Source of the DNA: Actinomadura_C sp036008685
Lineage (GTDB): Bacteria > Actinomycetota > Actinomycetes > Streptosporangiales > Streptosporangiaceae
DNA: 64,000 bases
Reading direction: 5' to 3'
Assembly: GCA_036008685.1 (NCBI GenBank)
Contig: DASYNF010000275.1
Coordinates: 1 to 64,000 of the forward strand
Both the position numbers and the translations under genes were made by a program. Numbering within the stretch: position 1 is the first letter of the stretch; every line of letters starts with the position of its first letter. The notes beneath the pieces are model-generated. The model was not told the origin of the DNA and searched no databases. It was given only the letters and a program-made list of their open reading frames with translations. Shown in pieces: positions 26,241 to 35,364 of the stretch.

Positions 26241-27992
26241 TCAGCCGGTGACGCCCAGGTTGGCGTAGTCGTACATGCCGTAGCCCTCGTGGAAGTACAC
26301 GTTGGCGAGTGTGGACGGCCGGAAGAGCAGCGACTTGGCGTAGACGTTCGGCAGGATCGCGGCCTTCTCACGGATCATCGTGTCGATCTCGTTGTAGACC
26401 TTCGCCCGCTCGGCCGCGTCCGTGCTCTTGACGACCTCGTTCCACTTCTTGTTGATGACGGGGTCGTTCAGCCCCTCCGGGTTGGCGTTGCCGGTGTCGA
26501 CGATCGCCTTGCCGTCCGAGATCGGCTGCAGGTAGCCGTAGCCGGTGTTCCAGTCGGGCGCCCAGCCGTAGGTGCCGAGACCGACCTTCTCCTTCTTGAC
26601 GAAGGCGGGCGAACCGAGCTGCTCGTTGGTGTAGGTGCCCGACGGGTAGCCCTTGAGCTCCAGCTGGATGCCGGCCTTGCCCAGCGACTGCTCGAGCGCC
26701 TCGGCGGTCTGCTTCTCCTTCGGGCGGTCGCTGCGGAAGACCATGACGGTCTTGAACCCGTTCGGCTTACCGCACTTGGCGAGGGCCTCCTTGGCCTTGG
26801 CCACGTCACCCTTGTAGCCGGGCTCGGCCTTGGTGTAGAGGTCCGTGCCCTTCTCGCGGCCCATGACGCTGGGAGGCTGGATCGAGGTCGACAGCTCGCC
26901 GCCGATCTCACCGCCGTAGGCGCGGAACATCGCGTCCCGGTCCGCGGCGTAGACGATCGCCTTACGGCACTCGACGTTGGGGATGTTCTCGACGTTGATG
27001 GGCAGGTACCAGTGGAAGCCCGCGAGCGGGTTGTCGGCGTTGCCCTTCAGCTTGGGGCTGGCGAGGATCTTCTGCCGGGCCGCGGCCTGCACGCCGGTGC
27101 CGGGCAGGTCCACGTGGAGGGTGCCCGCGAGCACGCGGCTGTCGATCTCCTCCGCCTTGAGCCCCGCCATCACTTCGATCCGGTCGGGCAGCTGCTTGCG
27201 GTTGGGATCGGTGGCCGGGTCCCAGTTCGTGTTGCGGACGAGGACGCCGCCCTTCTTGGGCTGGTAGTCGGCCTCCCACTTGTACGGGCCGCTCGAGAAC
27301 GGGTGCTGTCCGTAGCGGACGCCCTTGTCCTTGGCCGGCGGCACCGGCGCCGTCTGCCCGCTGAAGCCGACCAGCTGGTCGAACTCACCGAACGGGTTCT
27401 TCAGCTTGAAGACGACGGTGTAGTCGTCGGGGGTCGCGACGCCCTTGAAGTGGTCGAGGTTCTTGTCCTTGAACGGACCCTTGTAACCGGAGGCGTCGAG
27501 CAGCTGGGTGAAGTAGGACGGGCCGTTGCGGAGGACACCGCGGTCGAAGGTGCGGGCGACCGCGTACTTGATGTCCTGGGCCTTGATCTCGGTGCCGTCT
27601 TCGTACTTGACACCCTTCTTGAGCTTGTAGGTCCAGGTCTTGCCACCGTCGGTGGGCACGCCCGCGGCCTCGGCCAGGTCCGGGGACATGGTCGAGCCGG
27701 CCGCGCCGGGCTTGGACGTGTAGGTCATCAGGCCACGCGAGAAGAGCCGGACGAAGTTGAGCCCGAACGCGTAGTAGATGTTGGCGGGGTCGAGCGACTC
27801 GAAGTCGTCGGGCTGGGCGACCTTGAGGACCCCGCCCTTCTTGTCCGAAGGGTTCACGACACTGGTGGAGCCGGCGTCGAATTTGCCGCTAGCACCGTCG
27901 CTGCCGCCATCGCCACCGCCGCAGGCGGCCAACCCCAAGCTCAGGGCGATGGCTCCTGCCGCCGCCGTGGTCACCACTTTGGGACTTTTCAT
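26241..27992 (-). CDS. Peptide ABC transporter substrate-binding lipoprotein OppA-like
   Basis: A 583-residue solute-binding protein of family 5 (SBP_bac_5). The signal peptide carries a lipobox LAAC, giving lipid-anchored Cys25, followed by a Gly/Ser/Asp-rich linker. The core matches oligopeptide-binding proteins (KTWTYKLKKGVKYEDGTEIKAQD near 125, ECRKAIVYAADRDAMF near 350). The ATG at 27992 has AAAGG six bases upstream; longer open sequence upstream lacks a signal peptide. Its place between the two permease genes is unusual. Peptide or other ligand unknown. Confidence 0.9.
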   Translation of the reverse strand: MKSPKVVTTAAAGAIALSLGLAACGGGDGGSDGASGKFDAGSTSVVNPSDKKGGVLKVAQPDDFESLDPANIYYAFGLNFVRLFSRGLMTYTSKPGAAGSTMSPDLAEAAGVPTDGGKTWTYKLKKGVKYEDGTEIKAQDIKYAVARTFDRGVLRNGPSYFTQLLDASGYKGPFKDKNLDHFKGVATPDDYTVVFKLKNPFGEFDQLVGFSGQTAPVPPAKDKGVRYGQHPFSSGPYKWEADYQPKKGGVLVRNTNWDPATDPNRKQLPDRIEVMAGLKAEEIDSRVLAGTLHVDLPGTGVQAAARQKILASPKLKGNADNPLAGFHWYLPINVENIPNVECRKAIVYAADRDAMFRAYGGEIGGELSTSIQPPSVMGREKGTDLYTKAEPGYKGDVAKAKEALAKCGKPNGFKTVMVFRSDRPKEKQTAEALEQSLGKAGIQLELKGYPSGTYTNEQLGSPAFVKKEKVGLGTYGWAPDWNTGYGYLQPISDGKAIVDTGNANPEGLNDPVINKKWNEVVKSTDAAERAKVYNEIDTMIREKAAILPNVYAKSLLFRPSTLANVYFHEGYGMYDYANLGVTG

Positions 27993-28027
27993 GCGTTGCC
28001 TTTCACTCTTACCGGTGGGTGCCGGAG

Positions 28028-29032
28028 TCATCGAGCCCGTGGGTCCAGGGCGTCGCGTAGTCCATCGCCGAAGAGGTTGAACGCCAGGACGGTGACGAAG
28101 ATGGCGAGACCGGGGACGATCACGAAGTGGGGGGAGATGGAGTACAGCTCGGCCGCCGACGTCAGCATCCCGCCCCACGATGGCTGGGGAGGGTTGATCC
28201 CCACACCGAGGAACGACAGGGCCGCCTCGAACAGGATGTTCGTCGGGATCAGCAGCGTGGAGTAGACCAGGATCGGCGCGAACAGGTTGGGCAGGATCTC
28301 CCGGAAGAGGATGTAGAAGCTGCTCCCCCCGAGACTCCGAGCGGCGTCGACGAACTCCCGCTCGCGCAGCGACAGCGTCTGTCCCCGGATGATCCGCCCG
28401 ATATAGGGCCAGTTGAAGAACCCGATGATGAACACCAGGAGCGCGATCCGCAGGTCGTTGCCCTGCAGCCCGATCAGGTCATTGGGGATCACGCCGACCA
28501 GCGCGATCGAGAAGAGCACCAGCGGGAAGGCCAGGAACACGTCCATCGTCCGGGCTATGAGCGTGTCCACCCAGCCGCCGAAGTAGCCGGCGATGATACC
28601 CATGATCGAGCCGATGACGACCGACACGAGCGTGGCGAGGACACCGATGAGGATCGAGACCCGCGCGCCGAAGAGGATGCGGCTGAACAGGTCACGGCCG
28701 TTGATGGGCTCGACGCCGAACAGGAAGTCTCCACTGAGCCCGCCGAACGCGCCGTCCGGCTTGCCCAGCACGGGATCGGTCAGTTCCTGGTGGAACTCGT
28801 TCGGCGGGTGGCCGAGCCAGCGCACCAGGATCTCGGTGACGCCCGGCAGCGACACCAAGATGAGCAGGAGCACGATGGCTCCACCGGTCAGGGCGACCTT
28901 GTCGCGCTTGAGCCGCAGCCATGCGATCTGCCCGAGCGAGCGTCCCTGGATGGCCTTGCGGTCCAGACCAGCGACCACCGCCTCGGGCTGCGCCTCGGCC
29001 TCGGACCCGGACACCTCGATCGGTGCGGTCAC
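28028..29032 (-). CDS. oppC: Peptide ABC transporter permease OppC
   Basis: A 334-residue permease and first gene of the opp operon. The N-terminal cytoplasmic stretch contains GRSLGQIAWLRLKRDKVALTG, an OppC N-domain hallmark, then a membrane segment and a large external loop (GVEPINGRDLFSRILFGARVS near 145). The EAA loop is EREFVDAARSLGGSSFYILFREILPN near 245. GTG at 29032 is chosen for GGGGAGG seven bases upstream. oppA follows after 35 bp. Confidence 0.92.
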   Translation of the reverse strand: MTAPIEVSGSEAEAQPEAVVAGLDRKAIQGRSLGQIAWLRLKRDKVALTGGAIVLLLILVSLPGVTEILVRWLGHPPNEFHQELTDPVLGKPDGAFGGLSGDFLFGVEPINGRDLFSRILFGARVSILIGVLATLVSVVIGSIMGIIAGYFGGWVDTLIARTMDVFLAFPLVLFSIALVGVIPNDLIGLQGNDLRIALLVFIIGFFNWPYIGRIIRGQTLSLREREFVDAARSLGGSSFYILFREILPNLFAPILVYSTLLIPTNILFEAALSFLGVGINPPQPSWGGMLTSAAELYSISPHFVIVPGLAIFVTVLAFNLFGDGLRDALDPRAR

Positions 29033-29361
29033 CGACGTACCTCCCCATACACACGGCCATCCCACGGACGACCGGCAAGCCACAGACCACCGATGTATTG
29101 ACTGGTCCAGGACCCGCAACGCCCCGCTGTCGGAGGGAAACCTACTCTCCCCAGACGAAATGTCGCGCTCGAGGGTCCGTGGCGCCAGTACCCGTGTCTG
29201 ACTTGTGATCTCGTTGTCATCTAGGGCATATGCGCCCTCGACGATATTTCGGACAAACTTCGCAAATCATAACTAGTCGCGCACTATGGCGCAGTTGGGG
29301 GCCACCTTATCCCCCACCCTCGGAAGCGTCCCTCCGCACCGCGAGGCGGGGGGCCGTCGTG
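29033..29361. other. Upstream region of the opp operon
   Basis: A 329-bp gap without a gene. The part 29225-29290 is notably AT-rich for this genome (TATTTCGGAC, AAATCATAACTAGT) and includes AGGGC-N6-GCCCT at 29221-29236. It probably holds the opp promoter, but I cannot choose hexamers with confidence. Confidence 0.5.
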
Positions 29362-29790
29362 TCAGCCGATGCCTCGCCTGCGGAGGATCTCCTCGACGTC
29401 CGCGAGGTCGGGATCCACCACGGCCGGCTCATGCCGGGGACCGACGGCGCCGCGCGGGCCGGCCTCTCCGGCCTCCGCCGGCGTCCGCCCGCGCGCACGG
29501 CCGGTGGCGGCGCCTCCGGCGCCGATGCGACGGCGCAGCATCACGCCGGACGTCACGTACAGCACGAGGGCCAGCCCCAGGAGGCCGATCCCGGCCCACT
29601 TGACCGGGCTGAACACCAGGCCGGCGGCCCACGCGGTCAGACCGGTGAGATAGGCCGCCATGGGCACCAGGGACCAGGCCGCCCCGCGCATCGCCGAGGC
29701 CGTGCCGCGGCGGCGGTGGGCCCTCCAGCTGCCGAGCAGCCCGAGCACCGTGATGCCGAGACTGACGGAGAACAGGACGACGTCGCCCAT
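29362..29790 (-). CDS. Small membrane protein of unknown function
   Basis: A 142-residue protein with three predicted membrane segments (about 3-20, 40-60 and 66-84), then a basic, Gly/Ala-rich cytoplasmic tail ending in a conserved-looking motif DPDLADVEEILRRRGIG. The tail motif resembles short C-terminal helices seen in actinobacterial membrane proteins of unknown role. ATG at 29790 has GGAG upstream. No partner is obvious. Real gene by codon bias; function not known. Confidence 0.75.
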   Translation of the reverse strand: MGDVVLFSVSLGITVLGLLGSWRAHRRRGTASAMRGAAWSLVPMAAYLTGLTAWAAGLVFSPVKWAGIGLLGLALVLYVTSGVMLRRRIGAGGAATGRARGRTPAEAGEAGPRGAVGPRHEPAVVDPDLADVEEILRRRGIG

Positions 29791-29897
29791 GTCCGGTCTC
29801 CACTCTCGCGGGGATGGGCCCCCATCGTGACACGACGCTCCCGCGGCGGGCTCCTCCCTGGGAAGGGTTCCGTACGGGCACCCGTCATCCCGCGGTG

Positions 29898-30581
29898 CTA
29901 CGCGGTGCGGGGCACGAGGGCCGCGAGCCGCGCGAGATCAAGATCGCACAACGATTCGACGACGAGCCGGCCCGGCGCGAGGGGGATCGGGACCACGTTC
30001 GGCACCGCGACGGCGGCGCAGCCGGCCGCCTCGGCCGCGGCGATGCCGTTGGGCGAGTCCTCCAGGGCGACGCACCGCCGGGCCGTCACCCCCAGGTACC
30101 GGGCGGCGGTGAGGTAGGGCTCCGGGTCCGGCTTGGGGCTGGTGACCTCGTCACCGGCCACCGTGACGGTGAAGTGCTCGCGGCCGATCCCGTCGAGGGC
30201 GTGCTCCATGACCCGCCGGTGGGTCGAGGACACCAGCGCGGTGGGCAACCCGGCCGCCCGGACCTCGGCGAGCAGCTCGCGGGCGCCGGGCAGCAGCGGC
30301 ACGTGTTCCCGCAACCGTCGCCCCATGCCGTCGAGCAGCCGCCGCCCCACCTCCTCGGCGGAGGCCACCGGCCCCGTGATCGAGAGCATGTAGGCGACGG
30401 TGCTCGCGAGCGAGCCGCCGACCAGCCGTTCCTGGTGCTCCGGCCCCCAGGTGCCGCCGAGCCGGTCCATGACCTCGGCCTCGACCTCGAGCCAGATCCG
30501 CTCGGAGTCGACGAGCAGCCCGTCCATGTCGAACAGCACCGCCTGCAACCGGCCATCGAGGTCCACCGTCCCCGTGTCCAC
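29898..30581 (-). CDS. HAD-superfamily hydrolase (beta-phosphoglucomutase/phosphatase-like)
   Basis: A 227-residue HAD phosphatase. Motif I is FDMDGLLVDSE (Asp18, Asp20), motif II SSTHR near 120, motif III Lys in SPKPDPEPY near 155 and motif IV ALEDSPNG near 178. The small helical cap fits the beta-phosphoglucomutase/phosphoglycolate phosphatase group; the substrate is probably a sugar phosphate but is not defined. GTG at 30581 is chosen because AGGGAG lies five bases before it; an ATG at 30659 would add 26 unrelated residues. It is downstream of metH on the same strand. Confidence 0.88.
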   Translation of the reverse strand: MDTGTVDLDGRLQAVLFDMDGLLVDSERIWLEVEAEVMDRLGGTWGPEHQERLVGGSLASTVAYMLSITGPVASAEEVGRRLLDGMGRRLREHVPLLPGARELLAEVRAAGLPTALVSSTHRRVMEHALDGIGREHFTVTVAGDEVTSPKPDPEPYLTAARYLGVTARRCVALEDSPNGIAAAEAAGCAAVAVPNVVPIPLAPGRLVVESLCDLDLARLAALVPRTA

Positions 30582-30964
30582 GTGTCTCCCTGATGTGTCG
30601 TGATCCGGTGATGCCGGCGAACAGGAACGTGCCGGGAAGAACCCATGCCATGGCGACACAGAGGCGCGTGAACCACCGGTTGCAGGCCAGCCCCGCGAGG
30701 GCGAGCGAGACCCCGAATCCCGTCGCCGTCACGGCGTCCCGCCAGTCATCGCCCACGGGATCCACGGCCTCGCGCCACCCGACGGCGCCTCCCGCGAGCA
30801 GCAGGAGGCCGCCGATGACCCGCATGCCCCAGGAGCGGCCGTCGTCGCCCGCACGGCTCCCGGGACGTCTGGTTCTGATCCGGTGGACGGCGGGTCCACG
30901 GCGGCGGTTCCTACGGCTCGTCAAGGGTGGGGTGACCTTTCGGCTGCTCCGTGCACCCGGCGGA
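30582..30964 (-). other. Gap between metH and the HAD gene; possible broken small membrane protein
   Basis: From an ATG at 30825 one minus-strand frame reads MRVIGGLLLLAGGAVGWREA and later SLALAGLACNRWFTRL and MAWVLPGTFLFAG, which looks like a protein of about 75 residues with two or three membrane segments. However, the frame has no stop before running deep into the HAD gene in the wrong frame. Either a small protein lost its stop by a frameshift near 30590, or the hydrophobic run is chance. Confidence 0.3.
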
Positions 30965-33900
30965 TCAGGTGTTGAAGTAGCTGGCCTCGGGATGGTGCGT
31001 GATCAGGGCGTCCGTCGCCTGTTCGGGCACCAGCTGGAACTCCTCCGAGAGGGTCACGCCGATCCGTTCCGGCTTGAGCAGCCGTACGATCTTGGCCCGC
31101 TCCTCCAGGTCCGGGCAGGCGGCATAGCCGAAGGAGTAACGGCAGCCGCGGTACTTCACCTTGAGGATGTCGTCGAGCCCGTCGGGATCCTGGGCGCCGA
31201 AGCCGATCTCCGAGCGCACCCGCGAGTGCCAGTACTCGGCGAGGGCCTCGGTCAGCTGCACCGAGAGGCCGTGCAACTCCAGGTAGTCCCGATAGGCGTT
31301 CTTCCCGAACAGCTCCGCGGTCGCCTCGCCGACCTTGGATCCGACGGTGACGAGCTGGAAGCCGACGACGTCGACCTCACCGGACTCACGGGGCCGGTAG
31401 AAGTCGGCGAGGCACAGGTGCCGGTCACGGCGCTGGCGCGGGAACGTGAAACGTTCCCGCTCGGACCCGTCCTCGTGGAGCACGACCAGATCGTCTCCCT
31501 CGCTGACGCACGGGTAGTAGCCGTAGACGACCGCGGCCTCGATGAGACCCTCGGTCTGGGCGCGTTCGAGCCACATCCGCAGCCTCGGGCGCCCCTCGGT
31601 CTCGACGAGCTCCTCGTAGGTGGGCCCGTCACCGCCCCGGGTGGGCTTGAGGCCCCACTGGCCGAGGAACGTGGCCCGCTCGTCCAGGTACGAGACGTAG
31701 TCGTTCATCGGGATGCCCTTGACGATCCGGTCTCCCCAGAACGGCGGCTCGGGGACCTTGTTGTCCGTCGCGACGTCGGACCGGGCCGGCATGTCCTCGG
31801 GCGCGGTCACGTGCAGCCGCGCCTTGGTCTTGACCCGGCGTTCGCGCAGCGGGGGCAACTGCGCGCCCGCCTTGCCTCGCTTGACCGCCATCATGGCGTC
31901 CATGAGCCGCAGTCCCTCGAAGGCGTCCCGGGCGTAGCGCACCTCGCCGTCGTACAGATCGGCGAGATCCTGCTCGACGTAGGCCCGGGTCAGCGCGGCA
32001 CCGCCGAGCATCACCGGCCAGCGGCCGGCGAGCCCCCGGGAGTTGAGCTCCTCGAGGTTCTCCTTCATGATCACGGTCGACTTGACCAGGAGACCCGACA
32101 TGCCGATCACGTCGGCACGGCTCTCCTTGGCCGACTCGAGGATCGCCGACATCGGCTGCTTGATCCCGAGGTTGACCACGTCGTAACCGTTGTTGGACAG
32201 GATGATGTCGACGAGGTTCTTGCCGATGTCGTGGACGTCGCCCTTCACCGTGGCGAGTACGATGCGGCCCTTGCCGTCGTCGTCGGACTTCTCCATGTGC
32301 GGCTCCAGGAAGGCCACGGCGGCCTTCATGACCTCCGCGGACTGCAGGACGAACGGCAGCTGCATCTGACCGGAACCGAACAGCTCACCGACGACCTTCA
32401 TCCCCTCCAGGAGGACGTCGTTGATGATCTCCAGCGCCGGCCGCTGCTCGAGGGCCGCCTCGAGATCCTCGTCGAGCCCCTGGGGCTCACCGTCGACGAT
32501 GCGGCGCTTGAGCCGCTCCCAGAGCGGCAGGCCTCCCAGCTCCTCGGCCCGGGACTCCCGCATGGCCGCGGCGTCGACGCCCTCGAACTGCTCCATGAAC
32601 CGCTGCAGCGGGTCATAGGCCGGCCGTCCGTCGGCGGCCGGGCGGCGCCGGTCATAGACCATGTCCAGCGCGACCTGGCGCTGCTCGTCGGAGATCCGCG
32701 CCATCGGCAGGATCTTGGAGGCGTGCACGATCGCGGAGTCGAGCCCGGCGTTGACGCACTCGTTGAGGAAGACCGAGTTGAGCACGATCCGCGCGGCGGG
32801 GTTGAGCCCGAAGGACACGTTGGACAGGCCGAGAGTGGTCTGCACCGTCGGATAGCGGCGCTTGATCTCGCGGATGGCCTCGATGGTCTCGAGGGCGTCC
32901 CGGCGGGTCTCCTCCTGCCCGGTCGCGATCGGGAACGTCAGCGCGTCCACGATGATGTCCTCGACCCGCATGCCGTAGTTGGCGGTGAGGTCCTCGATCA
33001 GCCGGGTGGCGACCCGGACCTTCCACTCGGCGGTCCGCGCCTGGCCCTCCTCGTCGATGGTCAGCGCCACGACGGCGGCGCCGTGCTCTTTGATCATCGG
33101 CATGACGCGGGCGATCCGGGAACCCGGACCCGATCCGTCCTCGTAGTTGACCGAGTTGATCACGGCGCGTCCGCCGAGCATCTCCAGCCCCGCCTGGATG
33201 ACGGCCGGCTCGGTGGAGTCGAGCACGATCGGCAGCGTGGAGGCGGTCGCGAAGCGGGACGCGATCTCCTTCATGTCCGCGACGCCGTCCCGGCCGACGT
33301 AGTCGATGCAGACGTCCAGCAGGTGGGCACCGTCCCTGGCCTGCTCACGCGCGATCTGGACACAGTCGTCCCAGCGCTCGGCCAGCATGGCGTCGCGGAA
33401 GGCCTTGGAGCCGTTGGCGTTGGTGCGCTCACCGATGGCCAGGTAGGAGGTGTCCTGCCGGAACGGAACGTGCTGGTAGAGCGAGGCGGCTCCGGCCTCC
33501 GGCCGGGGCTTGCGGCGCGTCACCGCGCGAGCGCGTGCCGATGGCTCCGCGCCCGCCGCCGGGCCGGGCTCCCCGGCCGCCATGCCCACCCGCTCCACGA
33601 CCTGCCGCAGATGCTCGGGCGTCGTGCCGCAGCAGCCTCCGACCAGCGAGAGCCCGTACTCGCGGGTGAAGGTGTCGTGGGCGTGCGCGAGCTCACCCGG
33701 CGTGAGGGGGTAGTAGGCGCCGTCGGAGCTCAACTGGGGCAGGCCCGCGTTGGGCATGCAGGACAGCCCGATGCTGGCGTGCCTCGCGAGATAGCGCAGG
33801 TGCTCGCTCATGTCCTCGGGCCCGGTCGCGCAGTTGAGCCCGATCAGGTCGAGGCCCAGGGGCTCGAGCGCGGTGAGGGCCGCGCCGATCTCGGAGCCGA

Positions 33901-34507
33901 GGAGCATCGCGCCGTTCTGCTCGATGGTCACCTGCGCGATGAGGACGGCGTCGGTCCCGGCCTCGGCGATGGCCCGGCGCGCGCCGATGATGCCGGCCTT
34001 GGCCTGGAGCAGGTCCTGGCAGGTTTCCACCAGGATCGCCTGCACGCCGCCCGCGAGCAGTCCCGCGGCGTTGCGCTGGTAGGCGTCCCGGAGGCCGGCG
34101 AAGTCCACGTGGCCGAGCGTCGGCAGCTTCGTGCCGGGGCCGACCGAGCCGATCGCCCAGCGCGGCCGCTCGGGCGTGGAGTAGGCGTCGGCCACCTCGC
34201 GGGCGATGCGGGCACCGGCCTCGGACAGTTCCTCGATGCGTTCGGTGATGTCGTATTCGCCCAGGTTCCCAAGGTTGGCCCCGAACGTGTTCGTCTCGAT
34301 GCAGTCGACGCCCACATCGAGGTACTCCTGGTGCACGGAGCGCACGATGTCGGGCCGGGTCACGTTCAGGATCTCGTTACAGCCCTCATGCCCTTCGAAG
34401 TCCGCCAACGTGGGGTCCTGTGCCTGGAGCATCGTGCCCATCGCCCCATCGGCCACGACGACGCGCTCACGAAGGGCCTGACGCAAAGACTCTGGGGTAG
34501 CGCTCAT
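30965..34507 (-). CDS. metH: Cobalamin-dependent methionine synthase MetH
   Basis: Transfers the methyl group of methyltetrahydrofolate to homocysteine through methylcobalamin. The 1180-residue protein has all modules in order: homocysteine domain (GAMGTML near 20; zinc Cys in LIGLNCATGP and VGGCCGTTPEH), folate domain (IGERTNANGSKAF near 360), cobalamin cap and binding domain (DVHDIGKN near 755), and the AdoMet reactivation domain (SFGYAACPDLEER near 1130). ATG at 34507 is used; a TTG three codons upstream is possible. No cobalamin riboswitch was recognised upstream. Divergent from the universal stress gene. Confidence 0.96.
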   Translation of the reverse strand: MSATPESLRQALRERVVVADGAMGTMLQAQDPTLADFEGHEGCNEILNVTRPDIVRSVHQEYLDVGVDCIETNTFGANLGNLGEYDITERIEELSEAGARIAREVADAYSTPERPRWAIGSVGPGTKLPTLGHVDFAGLRDAYQRNAAGLLAGGVQAILVETCQDLLQAKAGIIGARRAIAEAGTDAVLIAQVTIEQNGAMLLGSEIGAALTALEPLGLDLIGLNCATGPEDMSEHLRYLARHASIGLSCMPNAGLPQLSSDGAYYPLTPGELAHAHDTFTREYGLSLVGGCCGTTPEHLRQVVERVGMAAGEPGPAAGAEPSARARAVTRRKPRPEAGAASLYQHVPFRQDTSYLAIGERTNANGSKAFRDAMLAERWDDCVQIAREQARDGAHLLDVCIDYVGRDGVADMKEIASRFATASTLPIVLDSTEPAVIQAGLEMLGGRAVINSVNYEDGSGPGSRIARVMPMIKEHGAAVVALTIDEEGQARTAEWKVRVATRLIEDLTANYGMRVEDIIVDALTFPIATGQEETRRDALETIEAIREIKRRYPTVQTTLGLSNVSFGLNPAARIVLNSVFLNECVNAGLDSAIVHASKILPMARISDEQRQVALDMVYDRRRPAADGRPAYDPLQRFMEQFEGVDAAAMRESRAEELGGLPLWERLKRRIVDGEPQGLDEDLEAALEQRPALEIINDVLLEGMKVVGELFGSGQMQLPFVLQSAEVMKAAVAFLEPHMEKSDDDGKGRIVLATVKGDVHDIGKNLVDIILSNNGYDVVNLGIKQPMSAILESAKESRADVIGMSGLLVKSTVIMKENLEELNSRGLAGRWPVMLGGAALTRAYVEQDLADLYDGEVRYARDAFEGLRLMDAMMAVKRGKAGAQLPPLRERRVKTKARLHVTAPEDMPARSDVATDNKVPEPPFWGDRIVKGIPMNDYVSYLDERATFLGQWGLKPTRGGDGPTYEELVETEGRPRLRMWLERAQTEGLIEAAVVYGYYPCVSEGDDLVVLHEDGSERERFTFPRQRRDRHLCLADFYRPRESGEVDVVGFQLVTVGSKVGEATAELFGKNAYRDYLELHGLSVQLTEALAEYWHSRVRSEIGFGAQDPDGLDDILKVKYRGCRYSFGYAACPDLEERAKIVRLLKPERIGVTLSEEFQLVPEQATDALITHHPEASYFNT

Positions 34508-34694
34508 AGTGGTCAACCTTATCCACGTACGGCGCCCTGCCGCCGTCCCGGCCGGGGCGGCCGGCCCTCCGCGGGACGATGTGGGACACGGATCACGATG
34601 CGAATCACAATGGAAGAGCGATCAATCCATGACGCGACGGGTGCCCGGCCGATAACGTTGCGGACTGCATCTACTCATCGGTAAGGAGCGGCCA

Positions 34695-35156
34695 GTGGCA
34701 GAGTCGTACCGCACCATCCTCGTCGGCACCGACGGGTCGCCGACCTCGTTCCGCGCGGTAGAGAAGGCGGCCCGGCTGGCCGCCGACGCGGGCGCCACGT
34801 TGGTCCTCGCCACCGCCTACCACCCCATGCCCGAGCGCGAACGGCTGAGCGCCGCGGACAGCCTCGGTGACCTGGCCTACAAGGTCCAGGGCTCCACGCC
34901 TGCCGACGACGCGCTGCGGGCCGCGCGGGAACGCGCGGTCGCGGCGGGGGCCAAGGAGATCGACCAGGTCGCGATCGAGGGGGAGGCCGTCGACGTCCTC
35001 AGCAAGGTCGCCAAGGACCGGTCCGTGGACCTCCTCGTGGTCGGCAACCGGGGACTCAACAGCCTCGCGGGCCGGATCCTCGGATCCGTTCCGGCGAGCC
35101 TCTCCCACCGCTCCCCCTGCGACATCCTGATCGTGCAGACGACCGACCGTAAGTGA
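34695..35156 (+). CDS. Universal stress protein (UspA family), ATP-binding type
   Basis: A 153-residue single-domain USP. ILVGTDGSPTSFRAVEKA opens the fold, and the nucleotide-binding motif G-2x-G-9x-G-S/N is seen in VVGNRGLNSLAGRILGSVPA near 113-132, so it should bind ATP. The protein is cytosolic; roles in hypoxia or dormancy are known for relatives but not shown here. GTG at 34695 follows AAGGAG at good spacing. No DosR-type palindrome was found in the short divergent gap with metH. Confidence 0.92.
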   Translation: MAESYRTILVGTDGSPTSFRAVEKAARLAADAGATLVLATAYHPMPERERLSAADSLGDLAYKVQGSTPADDALRAARERAVAAGAKEIDQVAIEGEAVDVLSKVAKDRSVDLLVVGNRGLNSLAGRILGSVPASLSHRSPCDILIVQTTDRK

Positions 35157-35336
35157 CGAGGCCCCCGGCCGTCCCCACGGCCCGGCGCCGGGACCCGTGC
35201 GCGGCCGCACCGCGCCGCCCGGCCGGTGGCCGTGGGGCGCCGGAGAGCGCCGGCCCGGCCGCGGACCGGCGTCCGGCCACGGATGGAGACCGTGGCCGGC
35301 GCGCTAGTCTTCGAATGTCTGGGTAGGTCACAACGG

Positions 35337-35342
35337 TAGGAT
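35337..35342 (+). promoter_or_regulatory. Putative -10 element of the PAC2 gene
   Basis: TAGGAT, an excellent match to the actinobacterial -10 consensus, ends 22 bases before the GTG start. The -35 region is not clear. The remaining 180 bp of the gap towards the stress gene hold nothing recognised. Confidence 0.4.
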
Positions 35343-35364
35343 CGGCCCTGGAAGGGAGCGGCGG

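Noticed and set aside
30593..34684. Very long plus-strand open frame opposite metH
   Set aside because: It is the mirror of metH codon bias (Arg/Gly/His/Val/Leu-rich, no family resemblance, no ribosome site). The same holds for long antisense frames over the molybdoenzyme, mpa, dop, oppA and iolD genes.
34508..34694. Possible cobalamin riboswitch upstream of metH
   Set aside because: GCCACTG occurs on the minus strand near 34695, but it lies at the wrong end of the gap relative to metH, and none of the other B12-box elements or helices could be found.
35173..35237. Terminator behind the universal stress gene
   Set aside because: CCCCACGGCC and GGCCGTGGGG are complementary, but the 45-base loop is too long for a convincing intrinsic terminator.
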